NCBI GenBank assembly: GCA_029880065.1
Contig: JAOUPD010000073.1
Coordinates: forward strand, 1-5,595
DNA length: 5,595 nucleotides
Source of the DNA: Hadesarchaea archaeon
GTDB lineage: Archaea; Hadarchaeota; Hadarchaeia; Hadarchaeales; Hadarchaeaceae
Direction of reading: 5' to 3'
Positions 1 through 5,256 of the stretch are shown piece after piece. The stretch's first letter is position 1. Each line of letters starts with the position of its first letter. The translations under genes were made by a program, and so were the position numbers. The notes beneath the pieces were generated by a model. The model was not told the origin of the DNA and searched no databases. It saw only the letters and a program-made list of their open reading frames with translations.

Positions 1-714
1 ACCCTTACCCTCGGCGACTGGTAAATCCAGCTGAATCGGCAAATCCGTGCCCAAGTTGATGATAATGACTTCCGACGATCCCGCTGCCTTCGTCATGTCG
101 CTAAGATATTTTATGTTGAACATCGCGTGCGCCGGTTGCTTGACGCTGAGCTTCAGCAGCCCCTGGTCTCCCTTGTGTAGTTTAAGTTCAGAAGTGCCCT
201 TATCGCTCTCAGCAGAAAGGAAAAATCCGTCCTCGCTCAATTCGAATTTCACATTGTCCCCCACGATCTCTGCGTCCTTCAATCCATCCTGAATCACCCC
301 CGCCGCCACATCAGCGGTCGCGGTGAACTGAAGCTTTGGCTCGGGCAACTCCGCCTCGCTCACATCTATGAGAGGCAAGCTGAGGCGCCTTGTTGAGACG
401 CCCTTGAATGTGAGGGCCAAACGATTTTTCTCCTCATCGAGCTCGATGATCAGCTCGTCCTCGGCCTTGGCGCGCGCCAGAATCTTGTTCATATCGGTGA
501 GACCTATGCCCAAAGTCGTTGGTTGCTTGACCTTGTACTCCTCGAATACCGAAGCCGGCAATTCGAAATCCAACAGCGCAACGTGCGAGGGGTCCATCGC
601 CTTCATCTTGATGCCCTCGGCTGTGAACTTGAATGCCGCCTCGTCGATGAGGTTCACCATCGCGCCCACGCATGTCTTCCAAGTCTTCGAATCCGCCATC
701 CTGACACTTACCAT
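1..714 (-). CDS. pcn: DNA polymerase sliding clamp (PCNA), 3' end cut by window edge
   Basis: This is the ring-shaped processivity clamp that encircles DNA and tethers replicative polymerase, FEN1, ligase and repair factors. The reading frame is open from 714 to the window edge (238 codons). It ends in a typical PCNA C-terminal strand (DLPIQLDLPVAEGKG), so only about ten residues are missing from the usual length near 247. PCNA hallmarks are visible: LIDEAAFKF and EGIKMKAMDPSHVALLDFEL near residues 22-52, a middle section with LPLIDVSEAELPEP (residues 113-126) that fits the interdomain connector, and NIKYLSDMTKAAG around residue 205. The ATG at 714 is chosen because GGAGG lies 9 nt upstream (728-724); a second in-frame ATG at 699 would remove five residues. 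It follows the OB-fold gene with TGA-A-ATG spacing, which suggests translational coupling. Family identification is certain; the exact start is less so. Confidence 0.97.
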   Translation of the reverse strand, partial: MVSVRMADSKTWKTCVGAMVNLIDEAAFKFTAEGIKMKAMDPSHVALLDFELPASVFEEYKVKQPTTLGIGLTDMNKILARAKAEDELIIELDEEKNRLALTFKGVSTRRLSLPLIDVSEAELPEPKLQFTATADVAAGVIQDGLKDAEIVGDNVKFELSEDGFFLSAESDKGTSELKLHKGDQGLLKLSVKQPAHAMFNIKYLSDMTKAAGSSEVIIINLGTDLPIQLDLPVAEGKG

Positions 715-715
715 T

Positions 716-1069
716 TCATCCACCCTCCTCGATTTCTTTCTCCAATTTTTTAACTTCACGTCTGACTTCTTCATACAATTCCAAGTCCAATCCCTCCATG
801 TTCTGCACGATCTCAGCCCGCAGTTCGTGGGCGCCAGCGACGTTCAGCGGCGTTCCGAACACCCTGATTCTTGAGCCTATCTCTACACCCTCAACTACCG
901 CGGGGTCATCGAAAACCACGGTAAGGCGACCTGAGCCATCGTCGAGCACAAATTCGGTCTCCCTCTTATCAACGACCAGCCCGACTAACCTCACCTGCTC
1001 ATCGCCTATTTTTATCTCGGAGATTTTTCTGCTGCGTGCCGGGTTTCTGCGCGGTCGAAATTCCTCCAT
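716..1069 (-). CDS. small OB-fold nucleic-acid-binding protein (RPA/Stn1-like)
   Basis: A 117-residue protein that looks like a single OB fold. A basic N-terminus (EFRPRRNPARSRK) is followed by alternating strands: VRLVGLVVDK (26-35), ETEFVLDDGSGRLTVVFDD (37-55) and SRIRVFGTPL (66-75), then a strand near 82-89. The 'DDGSG-lxVvf' turn and the later 'G-rIRVfG' strand recall the RPA32/Stn1 and archaeal RPA-like OB domains that bind single-stranded DNA. Residues 94-114 are a strongly charged probable helix or short coiled coil (ELYEEVRREVKKLEKEIEE), which might mediate dimer or partner contacts. The gene lies between TFS and PCNA and is coupled to PCNA (stop and start 1 nt apart), so a role in replication is a reasonable inference, but ligand and partners are not shown. 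It is much shorter than full archaeal RPA. Upstream ATGs run into stops within a few codons, fixing the start at 1069. Confidence 0.8.
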   Translation of the reverse strand: MEEFRPRRNPARSRKISEIKIGDEQVRLVGLVVDKRETEFVLDDGSGRLTVVFDDPAVVEGVEIGSRIRVFGTPLNVAGAHELRAEIVQNMEGLDLELYEEVRREVKKLEKEIEEGG

Positions 1070-1098
1070 GCTCAGGCCCTCATCCTCTTGTCATATCT

Positions 1099-1115
1099 CT
1101 CTTTTACTTTTTAAT
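1099..1115 (-). promoter_or_regulatory. candidate internal promoter (TATA-like) before OB-fold/PCNA genes
   Basis: The 57-bp gap between the TFS stop and the OB-fold start is one of only three gaps over 30 bp in the operon. On the minus strand it reads ATTAAAAAGTAAAAGAG, an A/T-rich element resembling an archaeal TATA box centred near 1110. A start site about 26 bp downstream would fall near 1084. That would give a leader of about 15 nt containing the purine-rich GATGAGGG before the ATG at 1069. This could let OB-fold and PCNA be transcribed independently of the upstream genes. It is a composition and spacing argument only; no BRE is clear. Confidence 0.3.
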
Positions 1116-1126
1116 CTCATCTAATG

Positions 1127-1453
1127 CTATGTGTATTCTCTCCAAGTGTGGCCGCACTTTACACAACGGTAGAACCGTGTCGTCGCTTCGTCTGCTGCGC
1201 GTGTCTGTCTCAGCCACCAGTGGGCTGTGTCGTGCCCGCATTTAGGACATTTGACTCTAGTGGTCGGTAGCGCCGGCTTAGTTTCCGTCTCTATCACCGT
1301 TATCGTCTCCTTCTGCTTGGCTGGTTTGACGAGTTTGTATTCTTCCAATTTTTCTGCTTTTGCAGTATGGCCACAGGTATCGCAAACGAGAATTGGCCCC
1401 TGCTCGACCTGCTTTGGTAGCATCAGGTTTCCACACTTCGGACAGAATTGCAT
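1127..1453 (-). CDS. tfs: transcription elongation factor TFS (archaeal TFIIS homologue)
   Basis: TFS rescues backtracked RNA polymerase by reaching through the secondary channel and stimulating cleavage of the nascent transcript. The 108-residue protein has the full architecture: an N-terminal zinc ribbon (C4, C7, C24, C27) like that of Rpb9/TFIIS, a flexible Lys/Thr-rich linker (about 40-65), and a C-terminal TFIIS-type ribbon (C69, C72, C97, C100). The signature hairpin RQTRAADEATTRFYRC carries the acidic tip D88-E89, which is required for cleavage in this family, so it should be an active cleavage factor and not an inhibitory paralogue. The ATG at 1453 begins directly with the zinc motif and lies 4 nt after the Nudix stop; its Shine-Dalgarno is weak (GTGAGTG), consistent with coupling to the gene before it. 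rpoL, encoding a core polymerase subunit, is in the same operon. Confidence 0.96.
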   Translation of the reverse strand: MQFCPKCGNLMLPKQVEQGPILVCDTCGHTAKAEKLEEYKLVKPAKQKETITVIETETKPALPTTRVKCPKCGHDTAHWWLRQTRAADEATTRFYRCVKCGHTWREYT

Positions 1454-1457
1454 GCAC

Positions 1458-1850
1458 TCACTTAAACCCTGCCTCTTTTAAAATCCGTGCATGGTCGAAA
1501 GCCAGCTCACGCCAAGGAATGTGCTTGAAAATTTTTGTATCTTGAGCATCGCTGCTTGCTTTTAATCTGCCACTCGCCCGTTCTGCCAAAAAACATACGC
1601 TGACAACATGCCCCCTCGGATCGCGCTTTGGGTCTGAGTAAACGCCCACAAGCTTCCCCAGCTTGACTTTTAAACTTGTTTCCTCCTTCACCTCGCGTGC
1701 CGCCGCATCCTCAACTTTTTCGCCATAACGCACGAATCCGCCTGGTATCGCCCACATCCCCTTATACGGTTCGTTCTTTCGCTTGATCAGCACCACGCCA
1801 TCGGGAGTTCGAATAATCACATCGACTGCTAGCATGGGGCACCGCTCCAT
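1458..1850 (-). CDS. Nudix hydrolase, ADP-ribose pyrophosphatase-like
   Basis: A 130-residue single-domain Nudix hydrolase. The family cleaves nucleoside diphosphates linked to another moiety with Mg2+. The Nudix box spans residues 38-60: G38, E44, R52-E53, E56-E57 and L60 are all in register, so the metal-binding glutamates are present. One conserved position differs: the glycine normally just before the last hydrophobic residue is S59. N-terminal AVDVIIRTPDGVVLIKRKN and the post-box segment GVYSDPKRDPRGH followed by VVSVCFLAE resemble archaeal ADP-ribose pyrophosphatases, which split ADP-ribose into AMP and ribose-5-phosphate; the substrate here is inferred from that resemblance. The ATG at 1850 follows the peptidase stop by 4 nt, with AAGGAAG about 10 nt upstream; an internal ATG at 1835 preceded by GGAG is a shorter alternative. 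TFS follows after 4 nt. Confidence 0.92.
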   Translation of the reverse strand: MERCPMLAVDVIIRTPDGVVLIKRKNEPYKGMWAIPGGFVRYGEKVEDAAAREVKEETSLKVKLGKLVGVYSDPKRDPRGHVVSVCFLAERASGRLKASSDAQDTKIFKHIPWRELAFDHARILKEAGFK

Positions 1851-1854
1851 ACTA

Positions 1855-2409
1855 TCAACTTCCTTGGAACCAGAGCGACAGATATCCGAGCTTCGGGATT
1901 ACGAAAATTACCTTACACATGATTTGCTCGGATTTTATTGACTTCTCCACGGATAAAATTCCTCTGTTGGCATCCCCTTTCGTCGTTAATCTAACCTCAC
2001 CGTTCTCGTTCCTTATCTCTACGACCCGGTGGACGAGCGGCGTTGGTTGACCGGTATCAAATATGATGACTTCGCCGACTGTTATTTCCGTGACGGACCC
2101 CACGCCCTGGACGATGAGCATGTCCCCGCGCTCGAACCCGCCCTGAATTGGAAATTGGGAGGGATCATAACCGCGTGTCTCAAAATACTCCCTCCAGCTC
2201 TCATCCCGGTGCTTCATGCTGTTGGATATGACCGCCCTCCAGTACGGGTCGGCGCGAAGGGCCAAGACCAAAACACCACTCACGCCAAAATAGAGTATAG
2301 CTAGAATCAAGATGTATTTCAGCACTTCTTTGACGATATGGCGGCCGAATATATCCACTACAAACTTCTTGGTCACACGTAACTTCTTCCATGATTTTTT
2401 TCTCGCCAA
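1855..2409 (-). CDS. archaeal signal peptidase I (Sec11-like, S26 family)
   Basis: A membrane serine protease that removes signal peptides from exported proteins on the outer face of the cytoplasmic membrane. Of 184 residues, the first 31 are basic and cytosolic (MARKKSWKKLRVTKK), followed by one transmembrane segment (about 32-51, YILILAILYFGVSGVLVLAL). The catalytic serine is S64 in ISNSMKH. H127 in PLVHRV replaces the bacterial lysine, as in ER Sec11, and D146 in TKGDANRG completes the archaeal/eukaryotic Ser-His-Asp set. The C-terminus (VIFVIPKLGYLSLWF) is hydrophobic and matches the terminal S26B region. The TTG at 2409 is preferred because a strong GGGAGG (2422-2417) sits 7 nt before it and the DUF99 stop is 1 nt away. 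A TTG at 2454 would extend the protein by 15 residues but would overlap DUF99 by more than 40 nt without a comparable ribosome site. Confidence 0.93.
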   Translation of the reverse strand: MARKKSWKKLRVTKKFVVDIFGRHIVKEVLKYILILAILYFGVSGVLVLALRADPYWRAVISNSMKHRDESWREYFETRGYDPSQFPIQGGFERGDMLIVQGVGSVTEITVGEVIIFDTGQPTPLVHRVVEIRNENGEVRLTTKGDANRGILSVEKSIKSEQIMCKVIFVIPKLGYLSLWFQGS

Positions 2410-2410
2410 G

Positions 2411-3049
2411 CTAGGCCCTCCCGTAACTCTCGCCTCGCACCATGGCCGTGGCAATCAAGTGCGCGACCCTTAACGGCTCCGGGATTAGGCTGCGTGTGGA
2501 ACTTAATTTTACCACCTGTTCAGCATCGGCACGCCCCATGCCGACAAACTGCATGTAGACGGGCGCCGCTCGACGTTTAGTGCTCACCGGATAAATCTTG
2601 CCAGAACTTTTAATTATCTTCCACCGCTCGCGCCAGTTGGGGAGATGCTTGATCGCTTTTCTAACATCCACCATGTTCGGTAAATCCCTAGAGACGATGA
2701 TGATCGGCAGGCCTGTTTGCTCGAATACTTTCTTGATGTCGAGCACATTAAAGCCGGCAAAAGTCACGCCGTCCGCCATCACTATTCTGAGCTGTCCCCG
2801 GTGACGGCTCCGATTAATCATCTCGACCACGCGTTCGGTCACATCGGTGCCGTCCTGCTCGATGGTGGTGCTCAGAACTCCATCCAGCCATCGCCCTCCC
2901 CTGAAGACCGTTCCTACGAGCGGAACTGTTCCCCTCGCGCATCGCTCAAACGGCCCATCGTCTATGCCGAGAATCCGTATCTCTGGCTTTATCTGCCAAA
3001 ATTTGACTTTTTGCAACTCAAGCCCCCGCGAGGAGCGCTCCGCGATCAT
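2411..3049 (-). CDS. DUF99 (UPF0215) family protein, endonuclease V-like fold
   Basis: A 212-residue protein of the archaeal DUF99 family, whose biochemical role is not established. The family is generally thought to share the RNase H/endonuclease V-like fold. Recognisable family blocks are IRILGIDDGPF (24-34, with D30-D31), LVGTVFRGGRWLDGVLSTTI (44-63), QDGTDVT, RIVMADGVTFAGFNVLDI (88-105, with D93), GLPIIIVSRDLPN (113-125) and IPEPLRVAHLIATAM (189-203). The aspartates at the ends of predicted strands (D30/D31, D93) are placed where metal-binding acids could sit, but I infer this and do not claim activity. The ATG at 3049 overlaps the rpoL stop as ATGA. Homologues often start closer to the IRILGIDD block, so a downstream TTG (codon 12) after GGGGGCTTGAG is an alternative start. 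The product is soluble with no signal peptide. Confidence 0.93.
   Translation of the reverse strand: MIAERSSRGLELQKVKFWQIKPEIRILGIDDGPFERCARGTVPLVGTVFRGGRWLDGVLSTTIEQDGTDVTERVVEMINRSRHRGQLRIVMADGVTFAGFNVLDIKKVFEQTGLPIIIVSRDLPNMVDVRKAIKHLPNWRERWKIIKSSGKIYPVSTKRRAAPVYMQFVGMGRADAEQVVKLSSTRSLIPEPLRVAHLIATAMVRGESYGRA
2417..2422 (-). promoter_or_regulatory. strong Shine-Dalgarno fixing the TTG start of the signal peptidase
   Basis: GGGAGG on the minus strand, inside the last codons of DUF99, lies 7 nt upstream of TTG at 2409. It is among the best ribosome sites in the window and argues for a rare TTG start and against the longer overlapping reading frame. The DUF99 stop TAG falls between the site and the start, a layout typical of translational coupling. 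Confidence 0.7.
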
Positions 3050-3327
3050 TTCTTGAGCTCTTGCTGCAACTGCTTCTGTAGCTCTTTCAACTGTTCCGCT
3101 AGTTGACCAGCCGCATCCATGAGGGCGCGTTCGGGCGTCTTTCCCTTTTTTGTCTTCACATAAAACTTGGGGGACTCCGTGAGAGGGTGTTCGATCGCGT
3201 AGGACGCCGCAACGACGTATTTGTCGCTGAGCAGGGTTTTGCGCAAAAGGTTGCAGAGGGTATGATCCTCCTCCCTCACCTTTATCAGCAGGGCCTCATC
3301 GCCCTTTTCGATAATTTCAAGTTCCAC
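3046..3327 (-). CDS. rpoL: DNA-directed RNA polymerase subunit Rpo11 (subunit L)
   Basis: Rpo11 is the counterpart of eukaryotic Rpb11/AC19. It pairs with Rpo3 to form the alpha-like assembly platform of archaeal RNA polymerase. The 93-residue length is normal. The diagnostic block EEDHTLCNLLRKTLLSDKYV (19-38) is the alpha-motif helix, followed by VAASYAIEHPLTESPKFYVK (39-58), in which the HPL and hydrophobic strand positions are conserved. The C-terminal helix (about 65-92) is long and rich in Gln, Lys and Leu (AEQLKELQKQLQQELKK), suited to the coiled pairing with Rpo3. The start is GTG at 3327 with AAGGTG 7 nt upstream; no in-frame ATG is available. It lies 33 nt after the small unknown gene and overlaps DUF99 by ATGA. 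Csl4 upstream and TFS downstream put RNA synthesis and RNA handling in one operon. Confidence 0.97.
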   Translation of the reverse strand: MELEIIEKGDEALLIKVREEDHTLCNLLRKTLLSDKYVVAASYAIEHPLTESPKFYVKTKKGKTPERALMDAAGQLAEQLKELQKQLQQELKK

Positions 3328-3360
3328 GGCTATGCACCTTACTTAATTTATCCCATTGAC

Positions 3361-3570
3361 TTATGAGGATTGCGAGTTTTTGAGGAACTCCATTATCTTG
3401 TGCTCCAGCCCGCGGGCCTCCTCCTTCGAGCCGAATAACTCTATCTTGACCGCTCTGGGGCGCGACTCCGCAACTAGATCCACTTCTAGCTTCCCAAGTT
3501 TCTCCATCAACGCGATCAGCTGGGAGGCGTCCTTCACCCGCACGTTGATGATTCGCTTTCGTTTTTGCAT
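3361..3570 (-). CDS. 69-residue uncharacterised protein between csl4 and rpoL
   Basis: I do not recognise this protein. It starts with ATG at 3570, sharing one base with the csl4 stop (TGATG), with AAGGGG about 8 nt upstream, and ends with TAA. The very basic start (MQKRKRIINVRVKD) leads into a pattern that reads as strand (6-12), helix (14-26, DASQLIALMEKLGKL), strand (28-34, LEVDLVAE), strand (39-46, RAVKIELFG), helix (48-65, KEEARGLEHKIMEFLKN). This is a compact alpha/beta fold with no cysteines, transmembrane segment or obvious catalytic motif. The regular alternation, good ribosome site and tight coupling argue that it is a real gene; a longer reading of the same frame starting inside csl4 is less likely. 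Position suggests an accessory role near the exosome or RNA polymerase, but this is only context. Confidence 0.8.
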   Translation of the reverse strand: MQKRKRIINVRVKDASQLIALMEKLGKLEVDLVAESRPRAVKIELFGSKEEARGLEHKIMEFLKNSQSS

Positions 3571-4148
3571 CAGAGGACCCCTTGGCGGTAATCGCTCGCG
3601 AGCTTCCTGAACTCCAAATTGCCACACTGCAAGCACCGAAGCTTGGAATCCTCTCGCTCGAGCGGCGCACGACAGCGCGAACAAGCTGCAACGATTACTC
3701 CTAAATCACTTCCAGCCGTCGAAAGCTGGACGGGCTCTCTGCGCGCGTCCAGAACCCGCGCGCGGACGATGTCGCCGGGTTTAAACTGGTGGCGCATCTC
3801 CTTGGCGTAACCAGTGAGAACCTGTGAAACGTGAATGGAGCCCATATTCGGGAGGGGAAGCTCTCGATTCTCGCGTCCCTTGAGAACTCCTATGTAAACG
3901 CTCGCGCTCTGGTCTCTTACATCCTCGACCCGCCCGACCACGGTGTCGCCGCGCTTTAACTTTGGCGGCCCGGAGGCACGGGACAATACCGAGATGTGCT
4001 TGGTTTGAACATCGACTAGCACCACGCCAGTACAAGAGGAATATATCTTGCCCTCCTCTTCGTATGCTCCATCGCCCGGTACGAACTCCTCCGCGGTAGC
4101 GAGAAAATCTCCCGGAACGACAAAATCGCCTGTTTTTATTTCTGCCAT
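3570..4148 (-). CDS. csl4: exosome complex RNA-binding subunit Csl4
   Basis: Csl4 is a cap subunit of the archaeal RNA exosome. It sits on the Rrp41-Rrp42 ring and helps recruit RNA and the DnaG partner for 3'-to-5' degradation or tailing. The 192-residue protein has the three expected parts: an N-terminal beta domain with the family motif VVPGDFLATAEEFVPGDGAY (10-29), an S1 RNA-binding domain (about 64-145, with KRGDTVVGRVEDVRDQSASV, GSIHVSQV and FKPGDIVRARVLDA), and a C-terminal zinc ribbon with C156/C159 and C172/C175. ATG at 4148 has AAGGTGGG 6 nt upstream. The start is confirmed by the family motif close to the N-terminus. It lies 54 nt after dph2 and overlaps the next small gene by one base. 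The exosome ring subunits are not in this window. Confidence 0.97.
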   Translation of the reverse strand: MAEIKTGDFVVPGDFLATAEEFVPGDGAYEEEGKIYSSCTGVVLVDVQTKHISVLSRASGPPKLKRGDTVVGRVEDVRDQSASVYIGVLKGRENRELPLPNMGSIHVSQVLTGYAKEMRHQFKPGDIVRARVLDARREPVQLSTAGSDLGVIVAACSRCRAPLEREDSKLRCLQCGNLEFRKLASDYRQGVL

Positions 4149-4154
4149 GTCAAT

Positions 4155-4162
4155 CCCACCTT
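4155..4162 (-). promoter_or_regulatory. Shine-Dalgarno of csl4 abutting an inverted repeat
   Basis: AAGGTGGG lies 6 nt before the csl4 ATG. Directly upstream is an exact 7-bp inverted repeat: TATCTAA at 4162-4168 and TTAGATA at 4191-4197 on the plus strand, separated by 22 nt. In the mRNA the downstream arm touches the ribosome site. The arms are A/U-rich, so any hairpin would be weak. Confidence 0.5.
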
Positions 4163-4202
4163 ATCTAACCTACCACGAACTTAAATCTTCTTAGATAGTA
4201 CA

Positions 4203-5207
4203 TCAAAAATCTTTCCTATTAACCTCGTCCATCCTGTATGGCTCAAACTTTGCCTTCCCCAGCATGACCCGCGCTTCAAAGGGGGTCAGGATTGGTCGCT
4301 CGAATCGTTCCGCATCATCAATTGGTATGCGCGGGCAGGCGGCGCAGATGAATCCATCGAGCCCAAAATCACCCAGCTCCTCCGGCCGCACCTCGTCGAC
4401 CGCGAGTACGTGCGCGACCTTGCCGGCCCGCTTGAGATCCTCAGCCAGCCTCGCTGCGAGCTTGAAGCGGGCTTGTCCGGGTTTTGTGCTCACGATGATG
4501 CCGAACCGCTCTCCCGCTGCAGCTCGAGCGGTCATCCCCTTTCTCCTCCGCAGGAAAGCATCGATATCCGGGGCGAGCGTCTTGAAGCCCTCCGAAATTG
4601 GGTTTACGGCTAAAACCTGCTTACCGGTCGCGAGCGCTGCACCCAGCGGGTGAAATTCACCTGTACCGACGTAAAGAAAACCGTCGACGCGGGCGGCGAC
4701 CGAGCGGGCACAGCCGAAATCACAACCCAGAAGTTGTCCGGGATAATTCGCCCTCGGTCCTGGCCTACCGATAAACGGTTTGATTCCGCTCGAGCGGAGG
4801 AGCTTTGCCACATTCTGCAGGTGGGCAATGTGTTGAACTGTAGTGAGTAACCCCACGCGCTTGAACTTTAAATCGGGCAGTGCTCGCTCAGCCACCCCGA
4901 GCGGGTCAGCCGGCATGCGTGCCTCGATGTAGAGAGTTGGCAAACAGGCGGGCAGCCCCATGTCGGCATGTCCATAGTGAACCAGCACGTCACACCCAAG
5001 CTGTTTTGCCTTTAAATCGGCCAAATCGCAGGCGCCATAACAGCTGTTCGCTAACACGAGTGTTTCAACACCCATCTCAGCGAAAGGTTCCATAATTTCT
5101 TGTAGGTGTTCCCTCAACCCTGCAGGGAGTTGAATCGCTGCTCGTCTCGCCCGGTGTTGCTTTAGAAATCGCTTGACCCGCGCCCATTCGAAATCGTAAA
5201 ATCTCAA
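4203..5207 (-). CDS. dph2: 2-(3-amino-3-carboxypropyl)histidine synthase Dph2 (diphthamide biosynthesis)
   Basis: Dph2 carries out the first step of diphthamide synthesis. A non-canonical radical-SAM reaction transfers the 3-amino-3-carboxypropyl group of SAM to a histidine of elongation factor 2. The archaeal enzyme is a homodimer with a [4Fe-4S] cluster held by three cysteines from three repeated domains. All three are identifiable in 334 residues: C60 in SCYGACDLAD, C162 in LLGCDFGCA, and C290 in CAACPRIPIDD. Other landmarks are AIQLPAGL (24-31) and the conserved GTGEFHPLG (180-188). Each ligand loop carries a second cysteine (C56, C166, C287). The start is TTG at 5207 with GGTGG 7 nt upstream; the ATG 14 nt further up runs into a stop. 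It appears to be the first gene of the operon and is divergent from the Nre gene. The 334-residue length is close to that of characterised archaeal Dph2. Confidence 0.96.
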   Translation of the reverse strand: MRFYDFEWARVKRFLKQHRARRAAIQLPAGLREHLQEIMEPFAEMGVETLVLANSCYGACDLADLKAKQLGCDVLVHYGHADMGLPACLPTLYIEARMPADPLGVAERALPDLKFKRVGLLTTVQHIAHLQNVAKLLRSSGIKPFIGRPGPRANYPGQLLGCDFGCARSVAARVDGFLYVGTGEFHPLGAALATGKQVLAVNPISEGFKTLAPDIDAFLRRRKGMTARAAAGERFGIIVSTKPGQARFKLAARLAEDLKRAGKVAHVLAVDEVRPEELGDFGLDGFICAACPRIPIDDAERFERPILTPFEARVMLGKAKFEPYRMDEVNRKDF

Positions 5208-5256
5208 ACAACTTCCACCATTTATTGGTCAACACGTCAAGTATAATGGGTATTGT
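5208..5256. promoter_or_regulatory. divergent promoter region between dph2 and the Nre gene
   Basis: This 49-bp spacer must hold at least part of the promoters for both directions. On the plus strand CCATTTATTGG (from 5218) places a TATA-like element about 34 nt before the Nre ATG, suiting a very short leader. On the minus strand the same core CCATTTA (5280-5274) followed by ATATT lies inside the start of the Nre gene and could drive dph2 with a leader of about 40 nt. A second minus-strand candidate is ATTATACTTG (5247-5238), which would start transcription close to the dph2 ribosome site. Assignments rest on spacing only. Confidence 0.4.

Noticed and set aside
368..874. Long plus-strand reading frame opposite PCNA and the OB-fold gene
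   Set aside because: It lies antisense to two well-identified genes, is Ser/Leu/Phe-rich with no domain pattern, and spans the boundary between them. It is a shadow frame.
1476..1484. TTTTAAAA near the end of the Nudix gene as a TFS promoter
   Set aside because: It encodes conserved-looking C-terminal residues of the Nudix protein, and the 4-nt spacing of the two genes makes coupling sufficient. It is too short to support on its own.
3361..3684. Extended 107-residue version of the small protein starting inside csl4
   Set aside because: The extra 38 residues read through the csl4 zinc-ribbon region out of frame. The ATG at 3570 with TGATG coupling and AAGGGG upstream is a much better start.
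3317..3691. Minus-strand 124-residue frame overlapping csl4 and the 69-residue gene
   Set aside because: Out of frame with Csl4 and the small protein, rich in Arg/Ser/Gly without secondary-structure regularity, and lacking its own ribosome site.
4178..4187. TATA-like GATTTAAGTT upstream of csl4 as a promoter
   Set aside because: Usual spacing would put the transcript start inside the csl4 Shine-Dalgarno, so it would yield a message lacking that site. Readthrough from dph2 is simpler.
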